Source: Stappia sp. BW2
GTDB taxonomy: Bacteria > Pseudomonadota > Alphaproteobacteria > Rhizobiales > Stappiaceae
Direction of reading: 5' to 3'
Length of the DNA: 64,000 nucleotides
Assembly (NCBI RefSeq): GCF_008107695.1
Contig: NZ_VIRG01000036.1
Location: forward strand, 248,001 to 312,000
Shown piece by piece: positions 1 to 9,123 of the stretch. Each line of letters opens with the position of its first letter. Within the stretch, counting starts at the first letter, position 1. The notes beneath the pieces were generated by a model. The model saw nothing but the letters and a program-made list of their open reading frames with translations, was not told the origin of the DNA and ran no database searches. The position numbers and the translations under genes are program-made.

Positions 1-119
1 GCGTTGCTAAAAATGGCAGTCACTTCACTTCGCTCTGGCAGACAAAACGTCTCGTTGCCTCGCTGAGGCAGCGGGACTTTCTTTTTGAAAAGCGTCTCAG
101 CCTGAAGGCGCTAAGGCGC
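1..119. other. window-start non-coding stretch
   Basis: No convincing gene is visible before the adenosine kinase terminator. A short inverted repeat (TGCCTC, loop GCT, GAGGCA) lies at 56-70 and is followed about 8 bases later by a T-rich stretch. It could be the weak end of a plus-strand transcript that starts outside the window, but this is not certain. Confidence 0.3.
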
Positions 120-145
120 AAAAAAGGGCGGCCCGAAGGCCGCCC
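120..145 (-). terminator. Rho-independent terminator of the adenosine kinase gene
   Basis: An 8-bp perfect stem (126-133 with 138-145, loop CGAA) lies just downstream of the minus-strand kinase stop. On the minus strand it is followed by six T residues (120-125), the classic intrinsic terminator layout. Confidence 0.85.
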
Positions 146-166
146 CGAAAGTCTCCCGAGGAAACG

Positions 167-1168
167 TCAGATCACAAAGCCGTTCTGGGTGGCAATGTCA
201 TTCAAGGCCCGTTCCGGCCGGGCTCCGACGTGGCTGATGACGCTTGCGGCGCACAGGCAGCCGAGTTCGGTTGCTTCCGTAAGCTTGTAGTTGCGGGCAA
301 GACCGAACAGGAAGCCGGAAGCAAACAGATCGCCGGCTCCGGTCAGATCGACCACATTGTCGACGACCTGCGCGGGAACCTTCACGGTTTCCTCACGGCT
401 GATGGCCATTGCGCCTTCCTTGCCAAGCGTCAGGGCTGTCAGCGCGCCGGACTCCCGTGCCGCATTGACGGCGCTATCCAGATCCGACGTTTCGTAAAGG
501 GCCTTCAGCTCATGTTCGTTGGCGAACATCAGGTCGACGACGCCGTCGGTCAGAAGGCCCTGGAATTCGCCGCGGTAGCGGTCGACACAGAACGAGTCGG
601 ACAGGGTGATCGCCACCTGACGTCCGTTGGCATGGGCAATTTCGGCCGCCTTCAAAAACGCCTTCTTGGCGTCTGCCGGGTCCCACAGATAACCTTCCAT
701 GTAGGTCACGGCGGCGGAGGCAACGACCTCCTCATCGACGTCGGCCGTGCCGAATTCCGTGCAGGCGCCGAGGTAAGTGTTCATCGTGCGCTCCCCGTCC
801 GGTGTGATCAGGATCATCGACCGGGCAGTCGGCTTGCCTTCCTTCAGGCGCGGCGTGTTGAAATAGACGCCGGTGCCGTTCATGTCGTGATAGTAGCTGT
901 CGCCCAGCTCATCTTCGGACACCTTGCCGAAATAGGCGGGGCGCCCGCCGAGCGAGGCAATGCCAGCGGCCGTGTTGCCGGCGCTGCCGCCCGAGATGCG
1001 GACAGTCTGCCCCATCTTGTCGAACAGGCGCACCGCCTCGTCCGTGTCGATCAGGCGCATGGAGCCTTTGACGAGATTTTCCTGAAGCAGGAAATCCTCT
1101 TCGACATGGGCGAAGACGTCGCAAATGGCATTGCCGATGCACAGGGCATCAAATCTTGTTTCAGTCAT
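167..1168 (-). CDS. adenosine kinase (PfkB/ribokinase family)
   Basis: A 333-residue PfkB-family sugar/nucleoside kinase, most likely adenosine kinase, which phosphorylates adenosine to AMP in the cytoplasm for purine salvage. The N-terminal glycine-containing substrate segment reads LCIGNAICD (about residues 9-17). A second glycine signature, SGGSAGNTAAG, lies near residue 60. The PfkB signature 2, DLTGAGD, is at about 274-280, with Asp280 as the expected catalytic base. Length and domain order are normal. It is the last gene of a minus-strand run after pheA (31-bp gap) and ends at an intrinsic terminator. Substrate choice within PfkB kinases cannot be proved from sequence alone, so another nucleoside or sugar is possible. 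Confidence 0.85.
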   Translation of the reverse strand: MTETRFDALCIGNAICDVFAHVEEDFLLQENLVKGSMRLIDTDEAVRLFDKMGQTVRISGGSAGNTAAGIASLGGRPAYFGKVSEDELGDSYYHDMNGTGVYFNTPRLKEGKPTARSMILITPDGERTMNTYLGACTEFGTADVDEEVVASAAVTYMEGYLWDPADAKKAFLKAAEIAHANGRQVAITLSDSFCVDRYRGEFQGLLTDGVVDLMFANEHELKALYETSDLDSAVNAARESGALTALTLGKEGAMAISREETVKVPAQVVDNVVDLTGAGDLFASGFLFGLARNYKLTEATELGCLCAASVISHVGARPERALNDIATQNGFVI

Positions 1169-1199
1169 GAGTTCCTCTGGTTATGTCGGGCAGCCAGCG

Positions 1200-2090
1200 T
1201 TACGAGTAGGGATTGGGCCGCAAGGCACGGTTGGCTTCCGGTTCCCTGATCTTGTCCCTGAACGGACTTGCCCGGTAGACGCCGAGCATGTTCAGCTCGG
1301 CACAGAAGAAGGCCAATTCCTCGAGCGCCAGAGCCACCTTCGGATCATCCGGATGGCCTTCGACGTCCGCATAGAACATCGACGCGAAAAACTGCCCTTC
1401 AAGCTGATAGGATTCCAGCTTCGTCATGTTGACCCCGTTTGTCGCAAAACCGCCCAGGGCCTTGTAAAGCGCGGCCGGAACGTTGCGGACCCGGAAGATG
1501 AAGGTCGTGATGACTGGCTGGCCGTTATGCGCGGCCTCCATCTTGTCGCGCGAGAGAATAACGAAGCGGGTCGTGTTGTGCGCCTCATCCTCCACATCCC
1601 GGCGCAGGATGTCCAGACCATAGATTTCCGCCGCCATTTCGGGAGCAAGGGCCCCGACGCTCGGATCGCCCAGCTCGGCGATCTGTCGGGCGGAGCCCGC
1701 GGTGTCGCCTCCGACGACCGCCGTCAGGCCGAGTTCGCGAATCACGTTCCGGCATTGTCCCAGCGCGTGGACATGGCTTTGCACCTTTTTCAGGTCTTCC
1801 AGCTTTGTGCCCTTGACTGCCATGAGCTGAAACCGGATCGGCATGAAATATTCGCCGATGATGTGCAGGTTCGATTTCGGCAACAGGTGGTGAATATCTG
1901 CCACGCGTCCTGCAACGGAGTTTTCGATCGGGATCATGGCAAGATCGGCCGACCCGTCGGCCATGGCCGAGAAGCAATCCTCGAAAGTGGCACAGGGGAT
2001 GGCTTCATAGTCTGGATAAACGCTCCGGCAGGCCATGTGAGAATTGGCGCCGGTTTCTCCCTGAAACACGATATTTTTTCTGTCGGTCAT
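1200..2090 (-). CDS. pheA: prephenate dehydratase
   Basis: A 296-residue monofunctional prephenate dehydratase, converting prephenate to phenylpyruvate in phenylalanine synthesis. The N-terminal catalytic domain begins IVFQGETGANSH and contains PIENSVAGRV (about 54-63) and the catalytic TRF motif at 174-176 (NTTRFVIL). A C-terminal ACT domain (about 195-275) contains GVNMTKLESYQ. This is a variant of the usual ESRP phenylalanine-binding motif, with Tyr-Gln in place of Arg-Pro. No chorismate mutase domain is fused. It lies 29 bp downstream of kdsB on the same strand, an arrangement familiar in Hyphomicrobiales, so the two are probably cotranscribed. Feedback inhibition by phenylalanine is expected from the ACT domain. 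Confidence 0.95.
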   Translation of the reverse strand: MTDRKNIVFQGETGANSHMACRSVYPDYEAIPCATFEDCFSAMADGSADLAMIPIENSVAGRVADIHHLLPKSNLHIIGEYFMPIRFQLMAVKGTKLEDLKKVQSHVHALGQCRNVIRELGLTAVVGGDTAGSARQIAELGDPSVGALAPEMAAEIYGLDILRRDVEDEAHNTTRFVILSRDKMEAAHNGQPVITTFIFRVRNVPAALYKALGGFATNGVNMTKLESYQLEGQFFASMFYADVEGHPDDPKVALALEELAFFCAELNMLGVYRASPFRDKIREPEANRALRPNPYS

Positions 2091-2119
2091 TTGTCTTTCT
2101 GCCTTCCGGCAGTCTTTCG

Positions 2120-2866
2120 TCAGTTGGTCTGATAGGCCGCCCGGGCTCGTTCCAGATCTTCGGGCGTGTTCACGTCCATCGGCGCGCTGTCGATGACGGA
2201 GGCATCAATCCGCATACCCGCTTCAAGGGCCCGCAACTGTTCCAGTTTTTCACGCTGTTCCAGCGGGGAGGGCGGCATCTGGACGAATTTCGTCAGAGCT
2301 GCCCTGCGGTAGGCGTAGATGCCGATATGGTGGAAGTACGGGCCGTCACCGTGCGGGGCGACGGCCCTGGTAAAGTAAAGCGCGCGATGATGGCCGTGGC
2401 CGTTGGGTGTCGTGACTGCCTTGACGAAATTCGGATCGTCGCGGAAGGCCGTGTTGGTGAATTCCGTCATGATGGTGCCGAGGTCAACATCGGCAATGGA
2501 AAGCGGTGCGAAGGCCGCGCGGATCGCTTCCGGTGCGATCAAGGGTACATCGCCCTGCACGTTCAGGATGACATCGTGTTTGCCATCAGGGTCGATCAGC
2601 CCTGCAGCCTCGTGAATACGGTCGGAGCCGGAGGCGTGGTCTGCCCGGGTCATCACGGCCTTGCCGCCGTGATCCTGCACCGCTTCGAAAATGTCCTTGT
2701 CGTCACAGGCAACGGCGACCGGACCGATATCCGCGTTACGCGCCTGTTCCAGAACACGCACGATCATGGGTTTTCCGCAAATGTCGGCAAGCGGTTTGCG
2801 TGGCAGACGGGTGGCGGCGAGGCGGGCCGGGATAATTACAAGAGCAGCGGTCAATCGGGTCTCCAT
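2120..2866 (-). CDS. kdsB: 3-deoxy-manno-octulosonate cytidylyltransferase
   Basis: A CMP-Kdo synthetase of 248 residues that activates Kdo with CTP for lipopolysaccharide inner-core assembly. The nucleotide-binding start reads IIPARLAATRLPRKPL (about 11-26), and NVQGDVPLI near residue 100 is the conserved metal/nucleotide motif. The frame stays open upstream to 2980, but homologues begin at the METRLTAALV methionine, which gives the usual length of about 250. I therefore chose the ATG at 2866. It is divergent from the cytochrome c gene across about 160 bp of AT-richer promoter sequence and heads the kdsB-pheA-adenosine kinase run. Confidence 0.93.
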   Translation of the reverse strand: METRLTAALVIIPARLAATRLPRKPLADICGKPMIVRVLEQARNADIGPVAVACDDKDIFEAVQDHGGKAVMTRADHASGSDRIHEAAGLIDPDGKHDVILNVQGDVPLIAPEAIRAAFAPLSIADVDLGTIMTEFTNTAFRDDPNFVKAVTTPNGHGHHRALYFTRAVAPHGDGPYFHHIGIYAYRRAALTKFVQMPPSPLEQREKLEQLRALEAGMRIDASVIDSAPMDVNTPEDLERARAAYQTN

Positions 2867-3030
2867 GGAGCCGGACGGGCGGAAAAAAATGCAAAAAAAG
2901 CGCGCCGCGTCCGTTTGTCGTATCAGATGCCCTTTTAAAGCTATGGACAGCAAGGTCAAAAAATTTGTAGGTTCCGGCAAAATTCGAAAAGCTGATAGGG
3001 GTCGCAGCGACGCTGCGGGCCCGGACGCGT

Positions 3031-3603
3031 ATGAGCTTGGAGCCGGAGAGAATGGATTCCTTCACGCTGAACAAGGCCGCCGGTGCGGTACTGATGGTTC
3101 TGATTCTGACAATGGGTGTCGGCATTGTCTCCGACATCATCTTCCATCCGACGATTCCGGGTAAGCCGGGGTATGAAATCGTCGTCGCGTCCGCAGAGGA
3201 TGGCACCTCTGAGGTGGAGGCTGTTCCGGAAGTGGTTCCGATCTCCGAGCGCCTGCTCGAGGCATCTGCTGAGGACGGGGCCAAAGTGGCGAAGAAATGC
3301 GCTGCCTGCCACGACTTCACACAAGGTGGACCCAACAAGGTCGGTCCGGGACTTTGGGATGTGGTCGGTCGTAAGCCTGGTTCCCACGAAGGCTTCAGCT
3401 ATTCTTCCGCAATGACCGAGTTTGGCGCAGCCAATCCCGAGTGGACCTACGAAGAACTGGACCACTTCCTGGCGTCGCCGAAGAAGTTCATTTCCGGAAC
3501 CACGATGGGGTTCGCCGGTCTGCGTAAGCCGGAAGACCGGGCAAACATCATTGCTTATCTTCGCGGACAAGCCGAATCGCCGGCACCATTGCCGGACCAG
3601 TAA
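3031..3603 (+). CDS. membrane-anchored cytochrome c (CycM-like)
   Basis: A 190-residue class I cytochrome c with an uncleaved N-terminal anchor (about residues 12-35) that places the haem domain in the periplasm. The haem-attachment motif CAACH is at 90-94, and the likely sixth ligand is Met159 (GTTMGFAGL). An acidic, proline-containing linker (about 45-80) separates anchor and haem domain. Membrane-bound cytochromes of this type (CycM/c552 in rhizobia) shuttle electrons from the bc1 complex to aa3 oxidase. The start could instead be the second methionine (3052), which begins MDSFTLNKAAG. A terminator follows at once. Its position divergent from kdsB fits the group. Confidence 0.88.
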   Translation: MSLEPERMDSFTLNKAAGAVLMVLILTMGVGIVSDIIFHPTIPGKPGYEIVVASAEDGTSEVEAVPEVVPISERLLEASAEDGAKVAKKCAACHDFTQGGPNKVGPGLWDVVGRKPGSHEGFSYSSAMTEFGAANPEWTYEELDHFLASPKKFISGTTMGFAGLRKPEDRANIIAYLRGQAESPAPLPDQ

Positions 3604-3644
3604 AAGCGCGTCGAGCGTGTGATTCTCTTTTTGAGTATTGAAGA

Positions 3645-3668
3645 AGCCGGGTAGTACCCGGCTTTTTT
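3645..3668 (+). terminator. Rho-independent terminator after the cytochrome c gene
   Basis: A perfect 8-bp stem, AGCCGGGT (3645-3652) with ACCCGGCT (3656-3663), has a 3-nt loop and is followed by six T residues. Confidence 0.88.
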
Positions 3669-3721
3669 ATTTGATTTATATAAAAAATTAACAAATCTTA
3701 CGTTACGTAGTTCGACTGAGG

Positions 3722-5179
3722 ATGGTGAGATCAGGCAAGGAGCCTATGGGCATCAACTTGACGAGGGGTTTGTTTTCTAAGTCGAATGGAACGTGGGCCG
3801 CTTCCATTGTTGCTGCTGTCTGTTTTCTTGCCGGTATCGCCGTAACCGCCCATGTCGGCCAACTGGTTCGCAATGAACTGGTTTCCCATCACAAACGTCA
3901 GGCCGTCGGATTCTTGTCTGAAGTCCGCGCCCGTCTGGAAGGTGAAATCAACCGGACGGTGGCCCACGGGTTTGGAATCCGGGCCTATATCTCCCGGTTC
4001 GTGGATCAGCCCTTCGATATTGAGGACTACCGTGAAATCGCGGTCGAGTTGATCGAGGAAAATCCGTCTATCCGGTCTATCGGCCTGGCACCCAACAACA
4101 TTTTGCGCGCGGTTTTCCCGCTGGAGCCCAATCGGGGGGCGCTCGGTCTGAATTATCGGCTGAACACTGCCCAGTGGCCCGCGATCCGGCAGGCCATGAT
4201 GACCCGTGAGGTCGTGATTGCCGGTCCGTTAGAGCTGGTACAGGGCGGCAAGGCACTGTTGATCCGCGTCCCTATCTTTCCCGCAAGCTTTGCCGGTCAG
4301 CCGCTCAGGGAGCGAAGCTACTGGGGCGTCGCCACGCTGGTGGTGGACGAGGAAGGCATGATGAGCGCGGCCGGCATCTCGGATGTCATGAACGGTCTGC
4401 ACATTGGCCTTGTGAACAGAAGCGCCCTTGCCTCCAACAACATGATCTTCGGCAGCCCGGCCTTGTTGGAAAAGGATAACGTGTCGCTACCGCTCCACCT
4501 TCCAGGAGGTCTGGACTGGGAGCTTGTCGGCATGCCGGAATACGGCTGGTCGAGCGCCGCCAATCAGGTCTGGATTACCCAGCTCGTCGGCAGTCTCATA
4601 TCGCTGGTTTTCAGCGCAATGGCGTTCCTGCTGATCAGCGAGGTCTACAAGGTGCGTTCCATGGCGCTGCACGATCCGCTGACAGGCTTGGCCAATCGGC
4701 GCCTCCTGGAAGATCGTATGCACCAGCTCGCCGCAATGTGTGAACGAAGCGGGTCGGGGTTCGAGATTTTTTACGTCGATCTGGATGCCTTCAAGCCGGT
4801 CAACGACAACTACGGCCATGCTGTTGGAGATCAGCTTCTGATCGAGGTGGGCCATCGTCTGCAGAACCAGACCCGGCAAACCGATACCGTGGCCCGGGTT
4901 GGCGGCGACGAGTTCATCGTTCTGACGCCTGGTAACATGCGGCGCCAGGAAAAGCTTACCTTTCTCAAGAGGCTTGTTGACCGGGTCACCCAGGCTTTCG
5001 AGTTCTCGGGTGCCAGCATCGATGTGAAGGCCAGCATTGGCACGGCGAGCTATCCCGGTGATGCGGCTACGGTGGAAGATCTGCTCAGGGTTGCCGACGG
5101 CAGAATGTACGCACAAAAGGCCAAGTCGCAGAGAAATTTGCAGGATGTTCCCGAAAAGGGCCTTCCCCAGACGGGTTAA
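3722..5179 (+). CDS. CHASE-domain diguanylate cyclase (GGDEF)
   Basis: A 485-residue inner-membrane diguanylate cyclase that makes cyclic di-GMP from two GTP. Its order is a transmembrane helix (about 20-42), a periplasmic CHASE-type sensor (about 75-260), a second helix (about 285-310) and a GGDEF domain (about 320-475). The catalytic motif is an intact GGDEF at 394-398. An RxxD inhibitory site (RQTD, 385-388) sits exactly five residues before it, so product inhibition is expected. No EAL domain is present, so it should be a synthase only. The start may be 3722 or the second ATG at 3746 (MGINL). The ligand of the CHASE domain is unknown. It is monocistronic between the cytochrome terminator and the Yej operon. 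Confidence 0.9.
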   Translation: MVRSGKEPMGINLTRGLFSKSNGTWAASIVAAVCFLAGIAVTAHVGQLVRNELVSHHKRQAVGFLSEVRARLEGEINRTVAHGFGIRAYISRFVDQPFDIEDYREIAVELIEENPSIRSIGLAPNNILRAVFPLEPNRGALGLNYRLNTAQWPAIRQAMMTREVVIAGPLELVQGGKALLIRVPIFPASFAGQPLRERSYWGVATLVVDEEGMMSAAGISDVMNGLHIGLVNRSALASNNMIFGSPALLEKDNVSLPLHLPGGLDWELVGMPEYGWSSAANQVWITQLVGSLISLVFSAMAFLLISEVYKVRSMALHDPLTGLANRRLLEDRMHQLAAMCERSGSGFEIFYVDLDAFKPVNDNYGHAVGDQLLIEVGHRLQNQTRQTDTVARVGGDEFIVLTPGNMRRQEKLTFLKRLVDRVTQAFEFSGASIDVKASIGTASYPGDAATVEDLLRVADGRMYAQKAKSQRNLQDVPEKGLPQTG

Positions 5180-5287
5180 ATTTCTGTCATCTGGACCGCC
5201 AGCAGGTGACGCAGGGCTGTCAGGTCCCTACACTGATTCTCTGAACCGGCGATTTGGGTTCAGGAACCGGAAGGGACAGAGAAGCCG

Positions 5288-7168
5288 ATGGTGTTCAAAT
5301 GGCATGCAGGGAAACGCGCGGCCGCAGCGCTTGTCGTGACGAGTGTCGTGGTGATGTCGGGGATCGGTCCTGGACCGGCTGACGCGGCTGAACCGGAATG
5401 GCACCACGCGGCCGCCCTGAACGGGACACCCAAATACGGTCCCGATGCCACACATTTCGATTACGTCAATCCGGATGCGCCCAAGGGCGGCACGGTTCGG
5501 CTGTCCGCCAGCGGCGGTTTCGACACCTTCAACATTCTGGCGCAGAAGGGCAACATCGCCCCGGGCATCCTGAACATCTACGAAAGCCTGATGGAACCTT
5601 CCCTGGACGAAGAGGACATCAGCGCTCAATACGGGGTACTGGCCGACGCGGTCCGTTATCCGGATGACTACTCCTGGGTCGAATATCGGCTCAATCCCGA
5701 TGCGAAGTGGCATGACGGCGAGCCGGTGACGGCTGAAGACGTCATCTGGTCGTTCGAAAAGGCCATCGAGCTCGATCCGCAACGCAAGTACTACTTTCAA
5801 AATGTCGACAAGGCAGAGGTCGTGGGAGATGGGACTGTGCGTTTCACCTTCGACGTCAGCGGAAACCGTGAGCTGCCCAAGATCATGGGCCAGTTGACCG
5901 TTCTGCCCAAACACTGGTGGGAAGGCACAAATGAAAAGGGAGAAGCCCGGGACATTTCCCGGACGACACTCGAGCCCCCGCTTGGCTCCGGTGCTTACCG
6001 GATCAAGGAATTCTCTCCCAACCGGCAGGTGATCTACGAACGCGTGCCGGACTATTGGGGCAAGGATTTGCCGATCCGGGTCGGAACCGACAATTTCGAT
6101 GAAATCCGCTACATTTCGTTCCTCGACGATTCCGTCCAGTTTGAAGCCTTCAAGGGTGACCAGTACGACTTCCACGTCGAGCGCAGTTCCAGCCAATGGG
6201 CCAAGCGCTACGACTTTCCGGCCGTCAGGGATGGCCGTGTGGTCAAGGAGATCTTTCCCGACAAGTCTCGGGGTGTCATGCAGGGCTTTTTCCTGAACCA
6301 GCGCCGGGAAAAGTTCCAGAACCCGGATGTCCGTCAGGCGTTGAACTATGCCTACGATTTCGAGACCACCAACGAGATCGTTTCCGCCAATCTCCTCAAA
6401 CGCGTCAATTCCTATTTCGCCGGGACGGAACTGGCGTCCAGCGGCCTGCCGGAAGGCAAGGAGCTGGAGATATTGGAAGAGGTGCGGGACATGGTGCCGC
6501 CCGAGGTTTTCACACAGGAATACAAGAACCCTGTTGGCGGCAATCCGCAGAACGTCCGTGCCAACCTGCGAGAGGCGGTCAAGCTGCTGCGCAAGGCCGG
6601 GTACGAGCTGAAGGACCGCAAGATGGTCGATGCTAAGGCCGGCGAACAGCTCAGCATCGAATTTCTCTATCGCGACAAGGCCAGCGAACGCACCCTTCTG
6701 CCTTATGCGCAGAACCTGGAAAACATCGGCATCAAGCCCGTCCTGCGGCTGGTCGACACGTCGCAATTCATCAACCGCGTCCGCAGCCGCGATTTCGATA
6801 CTGTTGTGCTGGCCATCGGCCAGTCCCTGTCGCCCGGAAACGAGCAGCGGGAGTATTGGGGTTCTGAATCCGCCGACAATCAAAGTTCGGCCAATTATGC
6901 GGGCATCAAGAATCCTGCGATCGACAAGCTGATCGACAAGGTCATATTCGCGAAGGACCGGGAAACCCTGGTGGCAGCCACTCGCGCGCTCGACCGTGTG
7001 TTGTTGTGGAACCACTATGTGGTGCCGCAGTTCTATTCCGACGAAACCCGCACGGCACGCTGGAACCGCTTTGGTCATCCGCAAAAGATGCCGGAGTACA
7101 GCACCGGGTTCCCGACCATCTGGTGGTATGACGAGGCCTTGGCCGCCAAGACGGGAGCCGCGCGATGA
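5288..7168 (+). CDS. Yej-type peptide ABC transporter binding protein 1 (SBP family 5)
   Basis: A 626-residue periplasmic solute-binding protein of family 5 (DppA/OppA/YejA type), binding oligopeptides for import. A Sec-type signal peptide covers about residues 1-35, ending near ADAAEPEW. The mature part has the family hallmarks: an HDGEPVTAEDVIWSF segment (about 145-160), LGSGAYRI (about 236), and a C-terminal NHYVVPQFYS region. It opens a tight operon: its stop overlaps the start of the second binding protein by 4 nt. In Escherichia coli YejABEF imports microcin C and is linked to antimicrobial-peptide handling. The substrate here is inferred only at the level of peptides. Confidence 0.9.
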   Translation: MVFKWHAGKRAAAALVVTSVVVMSGIGPGPADAAEPEWHHAAALNGTPKYGPDATHFDYVNPDAPKGGTVRLSASGGFDTFNILAQKGNIAPGILNIYESLMEPSLDEEDISAQYGVLADAVRYPDDYSWVEYRLNPDAKWHDGEPVTAEDVIWSFEKAIELDPQRKYYFQNVDKAEVVGDGTVRFTFDVSGNRELPKIMGQLTVLPKHWWEGTNEKGEARDISRTTLEPPLGSGAYRIKEFSPNRQVIYERVPDYWGKDLPIRVGTDNFDEIRYISFLDDSVQFEAFKGDQYDFHVERSSSQWAKRYDFPAVRDGRVVKEIFPDKSRGVMQGFFLNQRREKFQNPDVRQALNYAYDFETTNEIVSANLLKRVNSYFAGTELASSGLPEGKELEILEEVRDMVPPEVFTQEYKNPVGGNPQNVRANLREAVKLLRKAGYELKDRKMVDAKAGEQLSIEFLYRDKASERTLLPYAQNLENIGIKPVLRLVDTSQFINRVRSRDFDTVVLAIGQSLSPGNEQREYWGSESADNQSSANYAGIKNPAIDKLIDKVIFAKDRETLVAATRALDRVLLWNHYVVPQFYSDETRTARWNRFGHPQKMPEYSTGFPTIWWYDEALAAKTGAAR

Positions 7169-9060
7169 GCAAAAGCCTGACGGCTTCCCGCCGGCGTTTC
7201 CTGCAAATGGGCAGCGCCGCGGCGCTGGTGTCTGCTGCACCCTGGCCGGTCTCCAGGGCCTTCTCGGCGGAAATCGCCCATCCGGAAGGCCCCGTTCACG
7301 GACTGTCCGTCTTCGGCGATCTGAAATACGGGCCTGAGTTTACCCAATTCGAGTATGTCAATCGGTTGGCGCCGCAGGGCGGCACCTTCTCGTTTCAGGC
7401 ACCTTACTGGGTCTTCAATCAGAATGTCCTGACCTATAACACCTTCAACTCCTTTGTCCTGAAAGGCGACGCACCGCCACGCATGGAGCTGTGTTTCGAC
7501 ACCTTGATGGTGCGGGCCTATGACGAACCGGACGCGGTCTATGGCCTTGTGGCAGAAACTGTCGAAGTGTCGGAGGATGGCAACGTCTTCACGTTCAATC
7601 TCCGGCCGGAAGCCAGGTTTCACGACGGCTCCAAACTGACCGCCGAGGATGTTGCCTTTTCGCTGCTGCTTCTGAAGGCCGACGGCCATCCCTTGCTCAG
7701 CCAGCCGCTGTCAGCACTGAAGGGGGCGGTCGTTCTGGAGGATTATAAGGTCCAGCTTGAGTTCGACGGCTCGCAGTCGCGCAATCTGCCTCTCGTCGTC
7801 GCGGCGGACTATCCCATCTTCTCCAAGCGCTACTATTCCGCCTACGATTTCAAACAGTCGACCCTGACGCCGCCGCTATCGTCCGGCCCCTACAAGGTCG
7901 GCAAACATGCCGTCGGCCATTATGTCGAATATCACCAGGTCGAAAATTACTGGGCAAGGGAATTGCCGGTCAGGGTGGGGCAGGGCAATTTCGCGGTTAT
8001 CCGGGTGGAGTTCTACCGCGAACGCCAGACAGCCTTCGAAGCCTTCAAGAAGGGCAATACGCTGTACCGTGAGGAGTTCACCTCAAAAAACTGGGCGACG
8101 GAATACAATTTCCCGGCGGTGGACGAGGGCAAGGTCGTGCGCCGTGAGTTTCCCGACGGCCGTCCCTCGGGGGCTCAGGGCTGGTTCATCAACACCCGGC
8201 TCGACAAGTTCAAGGACCCGCGCGTGCGCGAGGCGCTGGGCTATGCATTCGATTTCGAATGGTCGAACCAGAACCTGTTTTACGGGCTTTATACGAGAAC
8301 CCAGTCCTTCTTCGAAAACTCCGACATGAAAGCGGAGGGAATGCCCTCGGCTGGGGAGCTGGCGCTGCTGGAGCCTTTCCGCGGCCAGGTGCCGGACGCT
8401 GTCTTCGGTGAAGCCGTGATACAGCCCGTCAGCGACGGCTCAGGGCATGACCGCAAGCTGCTGAAACGGGCAAACGAACTGCTGACAGAGACCGGCTATA
8501 CCCGAAAGGGGACGGATCTGATCGGCCCGGACGGCGAACCGCTGACGATCGAGTTCCTGAACAACACCGCCGCGTATGAGCGTATCGTCAATCCGATGAT
8601 CAAGAACCTGGGACGGCTCGGCATCAAGGCCAATTTGCGCATCGTCGATCCCGCGCAATATGAAGCCCGCCTCAACGATTACGACTTCGATATTGCCAGC
8701 CGCAGGTTGAGCCTGTCGCCCACGCTTTCCGATACCATTCGTGAAATGTGGGGATCGAAGGCGGCATCGGTTCCAGGCACCTACAATACGTCCGGCATAG
8801 CCAGCCCTGTTGTCGACGCGCTGATCGACAAGGCCATCGCGGCGACAACGCGGGATGAAATGATCACCGCGGCGCGGGCTCTGGACCGGGTGTTGCGGGC
8901 CGGGCATTACTGGATTCCGCAATGGTTCAAGAATGTCCACACTGTTGCCATGTGGGATGTCTACGGCTTTCCCGAAGAACCCCCGCGTTACTTCTTCCCC
9001 GTTGAAGAACTGTGGTGGATAGACAAGGAAAAGTCGGAAAAGCTCGGCAAAGCCGGGTAA
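7165..9060 (+). CDS. Yej-type peptide ABC transporter binding protein 2, Tat-type signal
   Basis: A second family 5 solute-binding protein (631 residues) encoded directly after the first with an ATGA overlap. The N-terminus carries a twin-arginine-like signal (ASRRRFLQMG, about residues 8-17, then a hydrophobic stretch and SRAFSAE), unlike the Sec-type leader of its neighbour. Family features include FHDGSKLTAEDVAFSLL, LSSGPYKVGK and a C-terminal aromatic-rich segment. The two proteins have matching block order and length, so they look like diverged tandem duplicates serving the same permeases. That could widen the peptide range. This is an inference; the two may also bind different ligands. 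Confidence 0.9.
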   Translation: MSKSLTASRRRFLQMGSAAALVSAAPWPVSRAFSAEIAHPEGPVHGLSVFGDLKYGPEFTQFEYVNRLAPQGGTFSFQAPYWVFNQNVLTYNTFNSFVLKGDAPPRMELCFDTLMVRAYDEPDAVYGLVAETVEVSEDGNVFTFNLRPEARFHDGSKLTAEDVAFSLLLLKADGHPLLSQPLSALKGAVVLEDYKVQLEFDGSQSRNLPLVVAADYPIFSKRYYSAYDFKQSTLTPPLSSGPYKVGKHAVGHYVEYHQVENYWARELPVRVGQGNFAVIRVEFYRERQTAFEAFKKGNTLYREEFTSKNWATEYNFPAVDEGKVVRREFPDGRPSGAQGWFINTRLDKFKDPRVREALGYAFDFEWSNQNLFYGLYTRTQSFFENSDMKAEGMPSAGELALLEPFRGQVPDAVFGEAVIQPVSDGSGHDRKLLKRANELLTETGYTRKGTDLIGPDGEPLTIEFLNNTAAYERIVNPMIKNLGRLGIKANLRIVDPAQYEARLNDYDFDIASRRLSLSPTLSDTIREMWGSKAASVPGTYNTSGIASPVVDALIDKAIAATTRDEMITAARALDRVLRAGHYWIPQWFKNVHTVAMWDVYGFPEEPPRYFFPVEELWWIDKEKSEKLGKAG

Positions 9061-9123
9061 TATTTCCGGCGAAACCTCCGGCTCGCTTCAGAAGGCCAAG
9101 ACAAAAGGGACTGCACACACTCC

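Noticed and set aside
5228..7240. A 670-codon minus-strand frame across the first binding protein
   Set aside because: Shadow; the plus frame has signal peptide and family motifs.
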